Counted from the first letter of the stretch, positions 47,338 to 57,961 are shown. The stretch: DNA of 64,000 nt from Aquarana catesbeiana (GCF_042186555.1 NC_133328.1:497887106-497951105); one strand, 5' to 3'. A program made the numbers and translations. Notes: generated from the letters alone by a model not told the origin.

Positions 47338-50300
47338 CTATTGTTTTATCCAAGGATGCCAAAGTTTTTCAAATTTTGGAATTTGATTTTGATCGATGGC
47401 TACCATCTTAGCATGGGACATTGTATTATTCATTCTGTGAATTGTTTCTGATAGTACCAATGTAGGAGATTTCCATGCCTTGGCCACTGTTTGTTTTGCA
47501 GCCGTTATTAGTTGGATCATAAGTTTGAATTGAGAGAGTGTTAACCATTCCGGTTTTAGATTAAGTAAAGTTATATATGGATCTGGTTGTATTATTTTTT
47601 TAAATATTTTAGATGCAAACACGAAGACTTCCTTCCAGAAGGTTTGGATTACTGGGCACGTCCACCATATGTGTAAATATGTGCCTATTTCTGGGCATCC
47701 TCGAAAACAAAGAGCTGAGGTATTAGGTGAATATTTTGCCACTCTAGCGGGTACAAGGTACCAGCGAGTTAGGACTTTATAATTTGTCTCCAGTGCTAAG
47801 ATGTTGGGTGAAGATGACTTAGATGTGAGCCATATGTTAGACCAGTCCGTGTCTTCTAAAGTTCGTCCCAGGTCCTCCTCCCACCTCTGAACGTAAGAGG
47901 GTCTATTAAGATTTGCTACTCCATATAATTGATTATAAAGTGATGAAATTGTACCTTTAGCAAATGGATCTTTTGTACAGATTGATTCAAAAATGGATAA
48001 TTGGGATAATGGTGTATCCCCCTTTAGGAATGGTGTATAGAAATTTTTGATTTGGAGATATCTAAATATCTCAGAGTTTGGTAGATCATATTTTTCTCTA
48101 AGCGATGGGAATGAAAGGAATGATTTAGATGCTATGAAGTCATTTAGTGTCTGAATGCCTGATGTTGTCCAAGCTTTAAAAGAATTTGGGTAGATCCATG
48201 CCGGATAGAAGGCCGGATTTCTGATAAAAGAAAGGAGAGGATTGTGTGGAGATTGTAACTGATATTTGGTTTTTAGTTTATCCCAGAGAGATAAGAAGTG
48301 TTTAGTTATGGGATTATGAATTTTAAAGCGGTCTTTAGGATCAAGCCATAATAAATTTGATATTAATAGAGGGTCATTTTCTGAAGCCTCTATAAATACC
48401 CATAATGGGATTTCCTGTTTTGCATGGTATTTGGACAGACTGGCCAAATGTGCTGCTCTGTAGTAGTTAGTAAAATTAGGGTATCCCAGGCCTCCTTTAT
48501 TTTTGGGAAGATGTAGTGTGTGTATAGGTATACGTGGTTTAGAAGAGCCCCATATAAACGAAGTTGCTCTTTTTTGTACTATTCTCAAAAAATAGGAAGG
48601 AATTGGAATAGGGAGGACTCTGAATAGATAAAGCAATTTGGGTAGAATAGTCATTTTGATTGCATTAATCTTCCCTATCCAGGATAAAGGAAGTTGCGAC
48701 CATTGTTTTATTAGATTTGTGATCTGTCTTAATACAGGAGGATAATTGGTTGAGAATAAGTCAGAATGAGATGCTGTTAAATGAATTCCAAGATATGGGA
48801 TTGATTTTTCTGCCCATGTGAATGGGAGTGCAGCCCTAGCCGGGATCAATTCCATGTTTGTGAGTGAAATATTAAGCACTAGGCATTTCTTAGGATTAAT
48901 CATAAGGCCGGATAGGGCTGCAAACCCATCAAGAGCTGGTATTAAGTTAGGACCAGAGACCTGTGGTGATGATAGAAAAAGTAATATATCGTCTGCAAAT
49001 ATACATAATTTGTGTGTAATACCTCCTACTTCAATGCCAGTTATAGTTTGATTTGTTCTGATGTATTGGGCCATGAGTTCGAGTATAAGGGCAAATAATA
49101 AGGGAGATAATGGGCAACCCTGTCGGGTACCTCTTTCGATATTAAAGGCTTCAGATTTGTATCCAGCATATTTTATATAGGCTTTGGGTTTATTATGTAA
49201 TGCTTTGATCCATGTTAAAAAGTGGGGTCCAAAACCCCATTTTTGTAATGAATATTGCATATATTGCCAGGATACTGTGTCAAATGCCCTCTTAATATCG
49301 AGAGATAGAAAACATAAAGGGATTTTCCGTTTTTTAGCAATATGTGCCAATAACACTGCCCTGCGTATATTATCGCCTGCCTGTCTATTTGGCATGAAGC
49401 CTACTTGATCTCTATGTATTAATTTTCCTATAATGCTATTGAGGCGTTTTGCTATTATTTTTGCTAATAATTTAATATCGAGGTTTAACAGAGAGATAGG
49501 CCGATAATTCACACAGGAAGTATCATCAGAAAGGGGTTTTGGGATCATACAAACAATTGCCATTAGTGTTTCTTGCAGAAAAGAATGTCCATCTAGAAGT
49601 TTGTTAAAAGTTTCAGTGAGAATGGGAGAGAGTATTTCTGAGAATGTTTTATAGTATAAAGCCGAGTAGCCGTCTGGGCCTGGTCTTTTGTTAAGTTTTA
49701 GGTCTTTTATGGCGTTAGCAACTTCCTCTATTGTTATAGGCTCATCCAAACTGCTTTTTTGATTCTGAGATAACTCAGGTAAGGTTATTTTTGAGAAGAA
49801 GGATTCAGCCTCTGTAGGATTAAATTCATTGTTTGTCTTGTATAAAGTTGCGAGATGTGAGTGAAATTTATGGACTATTTTAACTGGATTACAAGTGTAA
49901 ACATTTTTTGATAATTTCAAACGTATTGGTTTGAAAGATTTGTTAGTTGAATTTAATGCCCGAGCCAAATATGTACCTGGTTTGTTTGTATTCATGTAGA
50001 AATTGTGTTTGGAGCGTTTGAGGGATTTATCAACTGACTCAGTGAGAAATAGATCGTATTCCAATCTAGATTTTTCCAGATGAGATTTTGTACTCTGAGA
50101 TGGATTATCTTGAAATGATATGTAGGCTGCATTAAAATTGAGTTCTAGTTTTTTTGCTAGATTTTTGCGTTCCCGTTTAAATAGTGCCATTTGTCTTTGT
50201 ATTGTACCACGCAAGACAGGCTTATGAGCTTCCCACAGTGTTATTGGGGAGATGTCTGTTGTATTATTAATTGATATGTATTCCTTTAAAGCTTGTTCAA

Positions 50301-51087
50301 TGGCCATCTGATGTAGTGGGTGTTTGAGCATTATGTCCGGTAAGTACCACGTTGGGTCATGCGCTTTTGGTATGGCTGAGGCTATAGTAGTGTATACTGC
50401 ATTATGGTCAGACCACGGAATCGGAATTATATCTGATGCAATAATTTCTGGTATCATTCCTATTGTTAGAAAAATATGATCTATTCTGGTGAAGGTTTGA
50501 TGAGGGTGCGAGAAATAAGTGAATTTCTTTTTCATTGGGTTACTTTCTCTCCATGAATCTACCAGATTGTATTTGGAAAGAAGTTGAGAAAAAGGTAATC
50601 TAGAGGTTATTTTGGATGGTGTAAAAGGTGATTTATCTAGAAATGGGAGGAGGACCTGGTTTGAATCCCCACATATTATCACTGTTCCTATTTTGTGTGT
50701 ATTAATCACTTGTAATATATGTGAGAGGAATGGTGTAGGTTGTTTGTTAGGAGCGTAGTAGGAAATCACCGTGATTGCTGTATCCATTATATAACCCATG
50801 AGTATCAGGTATCTACCTTCTGGGTCTTTAATTTCTGATGATAAGGTGAATGGTGTGGATCAGTGAAATGCAATTAGAGTTCCCCTTTGCTTGGTACAGG
50901 CAGAAGCCGTGTAAATTTGTTGATAAAAAGGAGAAATATATTTTGGAGTAGAATCTTTGGTGAAGTGTGTTTCTTGGAGGCATACTATGTGAGCCTTCTT
51001 GTTATGGAAAGTACGGAAGGCTTTGGTCCTTTTTTGAGGGACATTTATTCCCTGAACATTCAGGGAAAGTATATTCAGTGGTGCCAT
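47338..51087 (-). pseudogene. L1 ORF2 (endonuclease-reverse transcriptase), one stop
   Basis: Nicks target DNA and reverse-transcribes the L1 RNA there. The frame runs 1249 codons from MAPLNILSLNVQGIN (51087), broken only by a TGA at 50860-50862 (codon 76); the next ATG in frame is at 50799. Endonuclease motifs: CLQETHFTKDST, CGDSNQVLLPFLD, FTRIDHIFL, PWSDHNAVY. Reverse transcriptase motifs: RPGPDGYSALYYKTF, NYRPISLLNLDIKLLAK, DQVGFMPNRQAGDN, LDIKRAFDTVSW, GTRQGCPLSPLLFAL, and IFADDILLF with the catalytic FADD. The C-terminal knuckle is CFRGCPEIGTYLHIWWTC. All domains are present in order, so the single nonsense codon is the only visible lesion. Confidence 0.92.
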
Positions 51088-52031
51088 GGCAATAGATCAA
51101 ATAGTTTTGACTTACTTTTTGTTATGCAGAGCTGACTGCGCAGATCAACCTGTGTGGACTGAAGAGATGAATAGATAGAAAAGAAACCAGTGAATTCTGG
51201 AGTAAAGAGTAAACAAAAAACATATGAGATTAGATGATACATTGTATAAATTATTTTTTGCAAGTACTCACAATTTACCCGTGAAAGAGAATAAATATCT
51301 CTCTGAGGGGAATAAGTGCCTTCGTCACACTCCCACATAATATGGTTGGGAGAATGAGGAGGGCTAATGGGGTACACGGATCTTCCGCTTACAGGAGAGA
51401 AGTGCTATGTCAAAAGACATCAAAATGATGTTTCATTAATTGGAGTGCAGAATATAGTTTTTGTTGAAATTATTTATTCCAGGGTGGTTGTATATGGTTA
51501 TTCTTGCCCTAGGCTAAATAATTCAGTTAGAAAGGTACTGTTAATAACTTTGGTATTGATGAAGATAGTTTGAATTATTTTGGGATTTTAACCCTTTTAG
51601 AGTAAACAGTTACATATTTTATTCATACGTAACTGTTTAGATATGTTAACTCATAAAATTGAGGTTGTATTGCTTCAGATTAGAATAAACAAAAACATAA
51701 TTCTAGGAACTAGTTAGGTAATAATATATTTGTTTTAAGAAAAGAAAGAAAAAGCTTCCATTACTTCTGGATTATTGAACATATTTGTCCTAAAAAGTAA
51801 TAAATCTATTGTTATTACCTGATAATATATAACTGAACAAGAATTTCCTTATTTCACTTATATATTCTAAGGCTATATGAATCAGAAGTAATAAGAAATA
51901 TAACTGGAATGTAACATGATCCCACACAGTGTGTGACTATCAGAATGCAGTTACATTCAGTTAAAAATTTGTTTTTTTATAGAGAACCATCTCTTAGTAT
52001 AATAAATGAAGAGATATCAGGAATTAGGATG
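51088..52031 (-). other. L1 inter-ORF spacer
   Basis: 944 bp of AT-rich sequence between ORF1 and ORF2, much longer than the short spacer of mammalian L1. No conserved frame is evident. ORF2 translation would need re-initiation or an internal start. Confidence 0.7.
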
Positions 52032-53222
52032 TCAGTCCATTGAATCTTCTTGGTCCATGGATGATGTGGCATAACGGCCTCTTTTGTGAGAATGATGATT
52101 CCCATTTTGTTCTGAAATTTTCTGGGTGCTGCCTGAAGGTGAAGATGATGCCATTCTTCTGCGTGTGGGAGTGTTGCTGCTTGTGGGTTCTGTCAGATTT
52201 AATTTTAAAAGGGTTTGTTGTAGTTCATCTGCTGATCTGCTTCTGTAAATTGTACCTTGGTAGTTAAATCTGACTGAAAAGGGGAAGCCCCATTGATACA
52301 CAATGTTGTGGCGTTGCAGTTCCATTAGTTGGGGTTTCATGGATCGTCTTTTAGTAATAGTAAGTTGGGATAGGTCAGCAAAAATTTGATAATTGTGTCC
52401 TTGAAAATTAAGTTCCTTTTTTTCTCTTGCAGCAATTAGTATTTGTTCTTTCGTTCTGTAATAATGAAATTTTGTGATTATATCACGTGGGGGTCCATCT
52501 TTCTTTTTGGCTGTGAGGGCTCTGTGTACTCTGTCCAGTTCTAAACGTTCAATAGGGATATCTGGCTTTAGTTCTTGTAAAAAAGCAGTAATAGTAGATT
52601 GCAGGTCTGTCACAGTTTCAGGTATTCCCCTTATGCGTAAAATTGAACGTCTGGCTCTATTTTCGTAATCTTCAAGCTTAGTTTGAAGTATTAAATTCTC
52701 TTCTTTTAATTGTTCCAATTCTGTTATATTTTCTTGGGTTGTAATTTCAATTTCATCCATTTTTATTTCTAAGGCTGCGGTGCGGTTTCCCAGCTCTCTT
52801 ATTTCTTTGGTTAGGCTTTTTGTTATTTGGTCTGAGGTTTGTTTTAAAGCCTTATGAAGCATCTTTTCAAATTGTAATAATATTACTGGGGATACTGAGG
52901 AGGCTTGTGGAGAAGTTTGTGAGAAGATTTGTTCTGTATCTGACTCAAATGGAGAGTCTTGCTGTGACATTTTCTGTCTGTGAGAGCGCCCTGATGCTGT
53001 ATCTTGTGAGGTGACTGGAGCTGCTTCAGCTGCAGTGAGTGCCTGTGAGCTCTTTGTGAGGTGATTTTTATTTCTGCCACGGTTTCTTCCCAGTACCATA
53101 TTTCCTGGCCAAACTTTCACAGTTTGTTCCCTGGGGCAAAAAGGTTCAAATGGATACCTTTTGAGCCTGCAGGCTCCACTTTGTCCTTCTCTTCTCTCCT
53201 CAGCGGTGTGGAGCTCTAACAA
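52032..53222 (-). CDS. L1 ORF1 protein, RNA-binding chaperone
   Basis: Binds L1 RNA as trimers and forms the ribonucleoprotein needed for retrotransposition. 396 codons, no stops. The first ATG is at 53222; a more typical start is MVLGRNRGRNKNH at 53099. Order: basic N-terminus, long coiled coil (about residues 115-190: LTKEIRELGNRTAALEIKM onwards), RRM-like core starting ENRARRSILRIRGIPE, then the C-terminal domain with DRVHRALTAKK, REKKELNFQGHNYQIFADLS and RRSMKPQLMELQ. A Ser/Arg-rich tail follows. It reads as intact; the length and architecture fit vertebrate L1 ORF1p. Confidence 0.88.
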   Translation of the reverse strand: MLELHTAEERREGQSGACRLKRYPFEPFCPREQTVKVWPGNMVLGRNRGRNKNHLTKSSQALTAAEAAPVTSQDTASGRSHRQKMSQQDSPFESDTEQIFSQTSPQASSVSPVILLQFEKMLHKALKQTSDQITKSLTKEIRELGNRTAALEIKMDEIEITTQENITELEQLKEENLILQTKLEDYENRARRSILRIRGIPETVTDLQSTITAFLQELKPDIPIERLELDRVHRALTAKKKDGPPRDIITKFHYYRTKEQILIAAREKKELNFQGHNYQIFADLSQLTITKRRSMKPQLMELQRHNIVYQWGFPFSVRFNYQGTIYRSRSADELQQTLLKLNLTEPTSSNTPTRRRMASSSPSGSTQKISEQNGNHHSHKRGRYATSSMDQEDSMD

Positions 53223-53784
53223 TGCATGTCTGCTCCGCTAGGCTCCGCCTCCTGCCCTCTATGCCCCTTTTTCATACACAGGAAGACCTCAGCCAGGACG
53301 AGGCTCTGGAATGTGGCAGACAGGAGGAGGTGGGGGTAAGTGTCAGCCAGGAGGAGGCGGGGGTAAGTGTCTGCCAGGAGGTGGCCAGGCCCAGTAGCCT
53401 CACCCAATCCCAGGTGCCTCCCCTCCGCCTTACAACAAAAAGGGCCAGTAAGGGGAGCAACGTGGAGGAGGCAGCACTGGGCCTCATTAAGGACGCTAAT
53501 GCTGCCCTGAAAACACCCCTGACGCTGAAGATGCCTTTGGCTGCTATGTAGCTGCAAAATTGCAGCAAATATAGGATGGCCAACGCCTCATGTGTGAGAA
53601 TATTATTTTTCAGGCCTTTCAGAAGGGGTTGAGGGGCCAAATTAGTGAGAACATGCACTTATGTGCGCTCGTCCATCCTCCTCCTCCTCTTCCTCTTGCC
53701 ACAAGTCCACCTCCAGAGCCACAGCCTCCAAGAAGATCACTAGAAAATAATTTTAAAATAATCAAAAAAACAGGAGATCTTGAT

Positions 53785-54299
53785 TAAAAAAAAAAAAAAA
53801 AAGATGACTATAAAAAATAATTCTAAACATTATTATGGAGATCTGGCTTTAAAAACAAAAAAGATTATTCAGGAGATCACGAGAAATAATAAAGAAATAA
53901 GTTTGTCAGAACTCTGTGTGAATATCAGCAGCAAAACAAATTCATTCTTCTAGCATTATAAAGAACAAAAGAACGCGCTGCATTAAAAGATCCAAAAATT
54001 TACAGCGTGACGAATATGCTATCTCCATTACGAACGCTAGTTTTACCAGACCGAGCGCTTCCGTCTCGTACTTGATTCTGAGCATGCGTGATTTTCTGCG
54101 CGTCCGAATTGCATACAGACAATCTCATTTTCAGATAGGAACTTTTTCTGACTGAAAAATAGAGAACATGCTCTCAATCTTTTGCTGGCTGGAATTCCAC
54201 CAGCAAAAGTACAATGGAGCATACACACGGTCGCATTTTCCGACCAAAAGCTCTCATCTGAGTTTTGCTGGCGGCATTTCCGATCGTGTGTACGCGGCA
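53785..54299 (+). other. Harbinger right subterminal region
   Basis: Non-coding end of the Harbinger. A17 run near 53786-53801, then A-rich DNA, then from about 54000 the block shared with the MITEs: gattctgagcatgcgtg (54073), a ttttgctggctggaattcc / ggaattccaccagcaaaa inverted repeat (about 54179-54208), and ggagcatacacacggtcgc. Confidence 0.7.
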
Positions 54300-54720
54300 T
54301 TAGAGTCTGCAAAAGACTTGAGACTGGGCCGAAAGTTCACCTTCCGGCAGGACAATGACCCTAAACGTACAGCCAAAGCTACAATGGAATGGTTTAGACC
54401 AAAGCATATTTATGTGTTAGAATGGCCCAGTCAAATTCCAGACCTAAATCCACTTGAGAATATTGGCAAGACTTGAAAATTGCTGTTTACGGAAGCTTTC
54501 CATCCAATCTGACAGAGATTGAGCTATTTTACAAAGAAGAATGGGAAAAAGTTTCACTGTCTAAATGCGCAAAGCTGGTAGAGACATACCCAAAAAGACT
54601 TGCAGCTGTAATTGCAGTGAAAAGGGAGTTCTACAAAATATTGACTCAGGGGGGCTGAGTACAATGAGCACGCCACACTTTTCAGATATTTATTTGTAAA
54701 AATATTTGAAAATCAAATCA
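54300..54720 (+). mobile_element. Tc1-like family A, copy 2, fragment 3
   Basis: Starts ttagagtctgcaaaagac, matching copy 1 at about 10561. Includes the second Asp (RQDNDPKRTAKATMEW), the Glu region (PDLNPLEN, with a frameshift before the ensuing KT) and the C-terminus LVETYPKRLAAVIAVK. The 3' TIR is recognisable to about 54720 and then lost. The three fragments total ~1.1 kb. Confidence 0.9.
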
Positions 54721-54998
54721 TACAGACATGAGACAAGCCATGGCATTTGCCACCTTCACGTCTGGGAGCAGAGCATCCGATTGGGGCAAGTCTGAGTCCA
54801 AACTTTCCATAGTTAGCCACTGGGGAGGTTGGCCACTTCCGGGCACAGTGCTCCAAAGGAGAAGACAGGCCAGATCTTGTTTCTCAAGTTCGCCTAGCGG
54901 TAGCGCCGGGCCATGGTCACTCCCAGGGCCTAAGGTAGCATAGCCTCCGGGGGTTTATATTGTCTTTGCTGCCCTTATATTGCTCTAGGTGAGTGTTA
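54721..54998. other. Spacer with duplicated flank segment
   Basis: Contains cagggcctaagg, gggtttatattg and gctgcccttatattgctct (54917-54985), similar to 35106-35170. No gene. Confidence 0.5.
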
Positions 54999-55433
54999 AG
55001 CCGCATACACACGAGCGAAATGTCCGACAGAAAAAGTCAGACAGAATCTTTTCATCGTCTATTCTGATCGTGTGTATGCCTCACCGGACTTTTTTTTTCG
55101 AAAATTCTGATGGACCTAGAAATGGAACATGTTCTAAATATTTCTGACGGAACCAATTCCTATCGGGAAAACCGCTCGTCTGTATGCTGTTCAGATGGAC
55201 CAAATATGACGCATGCTCTGAAGCAAGTGTGAGACGGAAGCTATTGGCTACTGGCTATTGAACTTCCTTTTTCTAGTCCCGTCGTACGTGCTGTACGTCA
55301 CCGCGTTCTGGATGGTCGGACTTTGGTCGGACTTTGGTTTGACCGTGTATAGGCAAGACCGCTTGAATGGAATTCCGTCGGAGAAACCTTCGGAGTTTAT
55401 TCCGACGGCAAAACCGGTCATGTGTACGCGGCA
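54999..55433 (+). mobile_element. Harbinger MITE D, 435 bp
   Basis: Perfect TTA duplication (54996-54998, 55434-55436). Ends agccgcatacacacgagcg and catgtgtacgcggca. It is ~85-90% similar by eye to MITE E (59865-60288), sharing gtcccgtcgtacgtg and ctattggctactggctattg. Non-coding. Confidence 0.88.
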
Positions 55434-55440
55434 TTACAGT

Positions 55441-56035
55441 TTAACCTCTTCAGCCCCGGAAGATTTTACCCCTTCCTGACCAGAGCACTTTTTGCAATTC
55501 AGCACTGCGTCGCTTTAACTGGTAATTGCGCGGTCGTGCGACGTTGCACCCAAACAAAATTGACGTGCTTTTTTTCCCACAAATAGAGCTTTCTTTTGGT
55601 GGTATTTGATCACTCTGCGGTTTTTATTTTTTGCGCTATAAAAAAAAAGAGCAACAATTTTGAAAAAAATGCAATATTTTTTACTTTTTGCTATAATAAA
55701 TATCCCAAAAAAATATATAAAAAAAACGATTTTTTTCCTCAGTTTAGGAAGATATTTATTCTTCTACATATTTCTGGTAAAAAAAAATAAAATAAAACCG
55801 CAATAAGTGTATATTGATTGGTTTGTGCAAAAGTTATAGCGTCTACAAAATAGGGGATAGTTTTATGGGATTTTTATTGTTAATTATTTTTTACTAGTAA
55901 TGGCGGCAATCTGCGATTTTTATTGGGACTGCGACATTATGGCGGACACACCGGACAGTTTTGACACCATTTTGGGACCATTGGCATTTATACAGCGATC
56001 AGTGCTATAAAAATGCACTGATTACTATAAAAATA
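55441..56035 (+). mobile_element. TTAACC-family element, left part
   Basis: TTAACCTCTTCAGCCCCGG matches the reverse complement of the 9030 end, followed in order by ccttcctgaccagagcac, gcactgcgtcgcttt, the aattgcgcggtcgtgc region and tagagctttcttttggtgg. It breaks off near 56035, where another repeat starts. No coding region. Confidence 0.7.
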
Positions 56036-56452
56036 TAAAAAAGGAAAAGAAAGGCGCCTCTAAGTGCAGTATGTAAAATTTAATAGAGTGCACAAAGGGT
56101 TAAAAGCACTTACAAGATTGTTGAGTGTTAAAAGACATGATAAAATCAGGAGTCCTCATCTGTGGCATGTGTCCATCCTCAGCACGGTGGTAGAGAACCG
56201 TGTAGAGCCGTCCAGCAGCTGTAAAGCGTTCTCATGCGTGTTGAAAAGAGGAGGCAGCAGGGAAGCCTGTATTCACTGCGGGACACACAAGGCTGATGGT
56301 GTCAGTGTAGAGAAGGGGGTGGTAACGCGTTTCGGAGCATGTGCGGCTCCTTCGTCTGACGCATAAAGCAGATAAATATGTAAATTCAGGAATCCACAAA
56401 GTTGCAGGAAATGTGTGACGTAATTGCAAACTATATGTATACTGTCAAAACC
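56036..56452 (-). repeat. Unclassified repeat with hammerhead-like motif
   Basis: It interrupts the TTAACC element. The interior has no open frame that I trust. On the - strand it carries the hammerhead-like motif described separately. The right limit is uncertain, since the interrupted element does not resume. Confidence 0.4.
56324..56364 (-). ncRNA. Hammerhead-ribozyme-like motif, second copy
   Basis: On the - strand: core box CAGACGA (56358-56352; consensus CUGANGA), stem II GGAGC/GCTCC with a CGCACAT loop, GAAA (56333-56330), and self-complementary ACGCGT as a minimal stem III, followed by T. The order and spacing fit type I hammerheads of the kind carried by Penelope-like elements, where a palindromic short stem III is known. 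The same U-to-A change in the core as at 15980 argues against activity. Stem I pairing is not convincing. Confidence 0.4.
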
Positions 56453-56560
56453 TATAGATGGGGCATTTTGGCTCTGGCATGAGTCAGGCTGATGGCCACA
56501 ATGGCCAGTGTGAAATAAAAAAGTTTCCTAAAAGTTTGTTGTCCGGTCTGTTGTTCCTGG
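56453..56560 (+). repeat. Dispersed ~100-bp repeat with AATAAA, copy 1
   Basis: Shares ctctggcatgagtc, gccagtgtgaaataaaa, then cctaaaagtt and gttgtccggtctgttgttcc with 62141-62245. The polyadenylation signal and conserved 3' block could be the R-U5 part of a long terminal repeat, but no TG...CA boundaries or primer site were established. Confidence 0.5.
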
Positions 56561-57961
56561 CTATCTCCCACTTTATCTGGTGCATCGGCCGGGAATATCA
56601 GGTGCAACTTGTTGTGTTAGGTGGCATTGCACAATATGACCCGTAGGCAATGGACCAGAGCCGGTGTCTTGGATTACTGCACTGTCTCAGGTACCACTGG
56701 ACAACATTTGTCTGGGAGACTGCGCTACATCTGGGCTGCCTGCTCAAGGACAACCCTTGGCATCTTAAAAAACCCGGACTTCAGGAAAAGGTAAAATCTC
56801 TGCTTTTTGATTTGGAATATTAGTCAGTCAGCCACTCGACATATTCGAAGGAAGGGAAGTCTGATCAACTTCTGGGAGGAAAACACAATTAAATGATAGA
56901 GCATCCCTGAGGTGGCCCACAGTCAGTCAGTAATTTTGGGGTGGCAGAGTCTGGTGTGAATTGTGTTTGTGCGAGTGTAGCAGTGAAGTGAGTGTGGATT
57001 CTGTATGGGCGCATTTCTTAAGCGCAGGTATAGGCAGGTGTGTCAGGAACTATGGAGTTCGTAGAGAACTTAAAGGGAAAGGTAAAAGATCCAGGAATTC
57101 AGAGGTTTCTTATTCTCTTGACTAATATTTGTATATAGAATATGAGTGCTTCTGTACGTACTTTTGCATATAATCTGAAAGTGATAAGTGCCTATTATGG
57201 TTGCAAATAGTAATTGTTGAGTAGATGTATTAATGTGTCTCTTGATGACCGCCTTAAGGGTGAAGGCATGGAATGGTCTCAAGGAGTCAGAACTGGAGTA
57301 TTTTAAGTGTGCAACTTGCAACTTAAAGCCGTAGTTGAAAAGTGGTCTTGCGTATATTATAGTTGCATTTTGAAAGATACATATGTTTGCTCGCATAATT
57401 TGTCTTCTGCTTAAAGTATTAAAAAAAATGATGTAATGAGAATGAAATAGGGAAATCCCCATATTCCAGTGTGCCGACTTTGTCTATATACTCAACCCTA
57501 TGCTACTACACTCATAATAGGAATTGTAACCCCCTGATTAAATTTAGATGGCTATGAGCTAGGGTTGCTGCGTATAAGTAGAATGTCAATCCCAAATGTC
57601 AGTGCTCTGGAGTATCATGGAACAATTAGTGCCACACCTCAAGGTTCTATGTTCCTTGATAAAATGGCACATCCTGAACTCCAAACTTTAGTGGATTCAG
57701 GTTACTTACATGTACAAGAGGAGACCCTGTAATGAGCCAGGTACCGTTCCCCATCCGAGAATAGATTAATATAATGTAATGACAGATTTAAGTGTGTCCA
57801 TTAAATCCCTGCCTTCTAGAATAGATTTGACAAATATGGTTGAACAGCTCCTGGAGAGTTTATGGGCAGACAGGAAACTTTTGTAAAGCAAGGCAGCATC
57901 TCTTAATCTTAATTTAAAAAAGAAAAGGGAAGATGCCATTTTTATGTGTCCCGTTATTGCC
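56561..57961. other. Intergenic, no gene seen
   Basis: Mixed sequence downstream of the LTR-like block. No conserved open frame or assigned repeat. Confidence 0.4.

Larger units (their letters stand above)
46867..53258 (-). mobile_element. Nearly intact L1-type LINE, full length
   Basis: Perfect 15-bp target duplication ctatgcccctttttc (46852-46866 and 53259-53273). It is 6392 bp with both ORFs on the - strand: ORF1 (53222-52032), a 944-bp spacer, and ORF2 (51087-47338). The start is GC-rich (ggcaggaggcggagcc). The 3' end has aataaacttcttttgacaagg and no poly(A). A perfect duplication and a single stop in ORF2 point to a young insertion. It lies within an intron of the Harbinger MADF gene and opposes it in orientation. 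Confidence 0.92.
46195..53784 (+). pseudogene. MADF/BESS-type protein of the Harbinger, split by an L1
   Basis: Third gene of the element. Coding exon 2 (46195-46653) starts MKQFKDPEFMGQFIDRYRD and carries the MADF fold: IRNLWEVKNPLYRNKPARK, FVDKKVGSLRRTYRKELNK, then VYVLSLWYYNRMRFLEDQ (DNA-binding, Myb/SANT-related). A proline/serine/threonine tract follows. Donor at 46654; the acceptor tacacag at 53281 lies after the nested L1. Exon 3 from 53282 reads EDLSQDEALECGRQEE in phase 0. A frameshift near 53510 leads to AFGCYVAAKLQQ, a TAG near 53566, then LMCENIIFQAFQKGLRGQ, resembling a BESS protein-interaction motif. So it is decayed in the last exon but otherwise readable. Confidence 0.75.
42188..54299 (+). 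mobile_element. PIF/Harbinger transposon with three genes
   Basis: Perfect TTA target duplication: TTA at 42185-42187 and 54300-54302, exactly filling the gap in the host Tc1 sequence (cctg-TTA-gagtctg). Ends are TTCCGCGTACACACGAGC on the left and gatcgtgtgtacgcggca on the right. It holds a transposase gene (+), a Myb/SANT-like gene (-) and a MADF/BESS-like gene (+). Total 12.1 kb, of which 6.4 kb is a nested L1, so the original was ~5.7 kb. MITEs A, B, D and E share its subterminal sequences. Transposase and MADF genes are broken; the Myb-like gene reads open. Confidence 0.9.

Noticed and set aside
53222..53281. Extension of MADF exon 3 upstream to an ATG at 53222
   Set aside because: That ATG lies in L1 5' sequence; the in-frame splice acceptor at 53281 explains the exon start.
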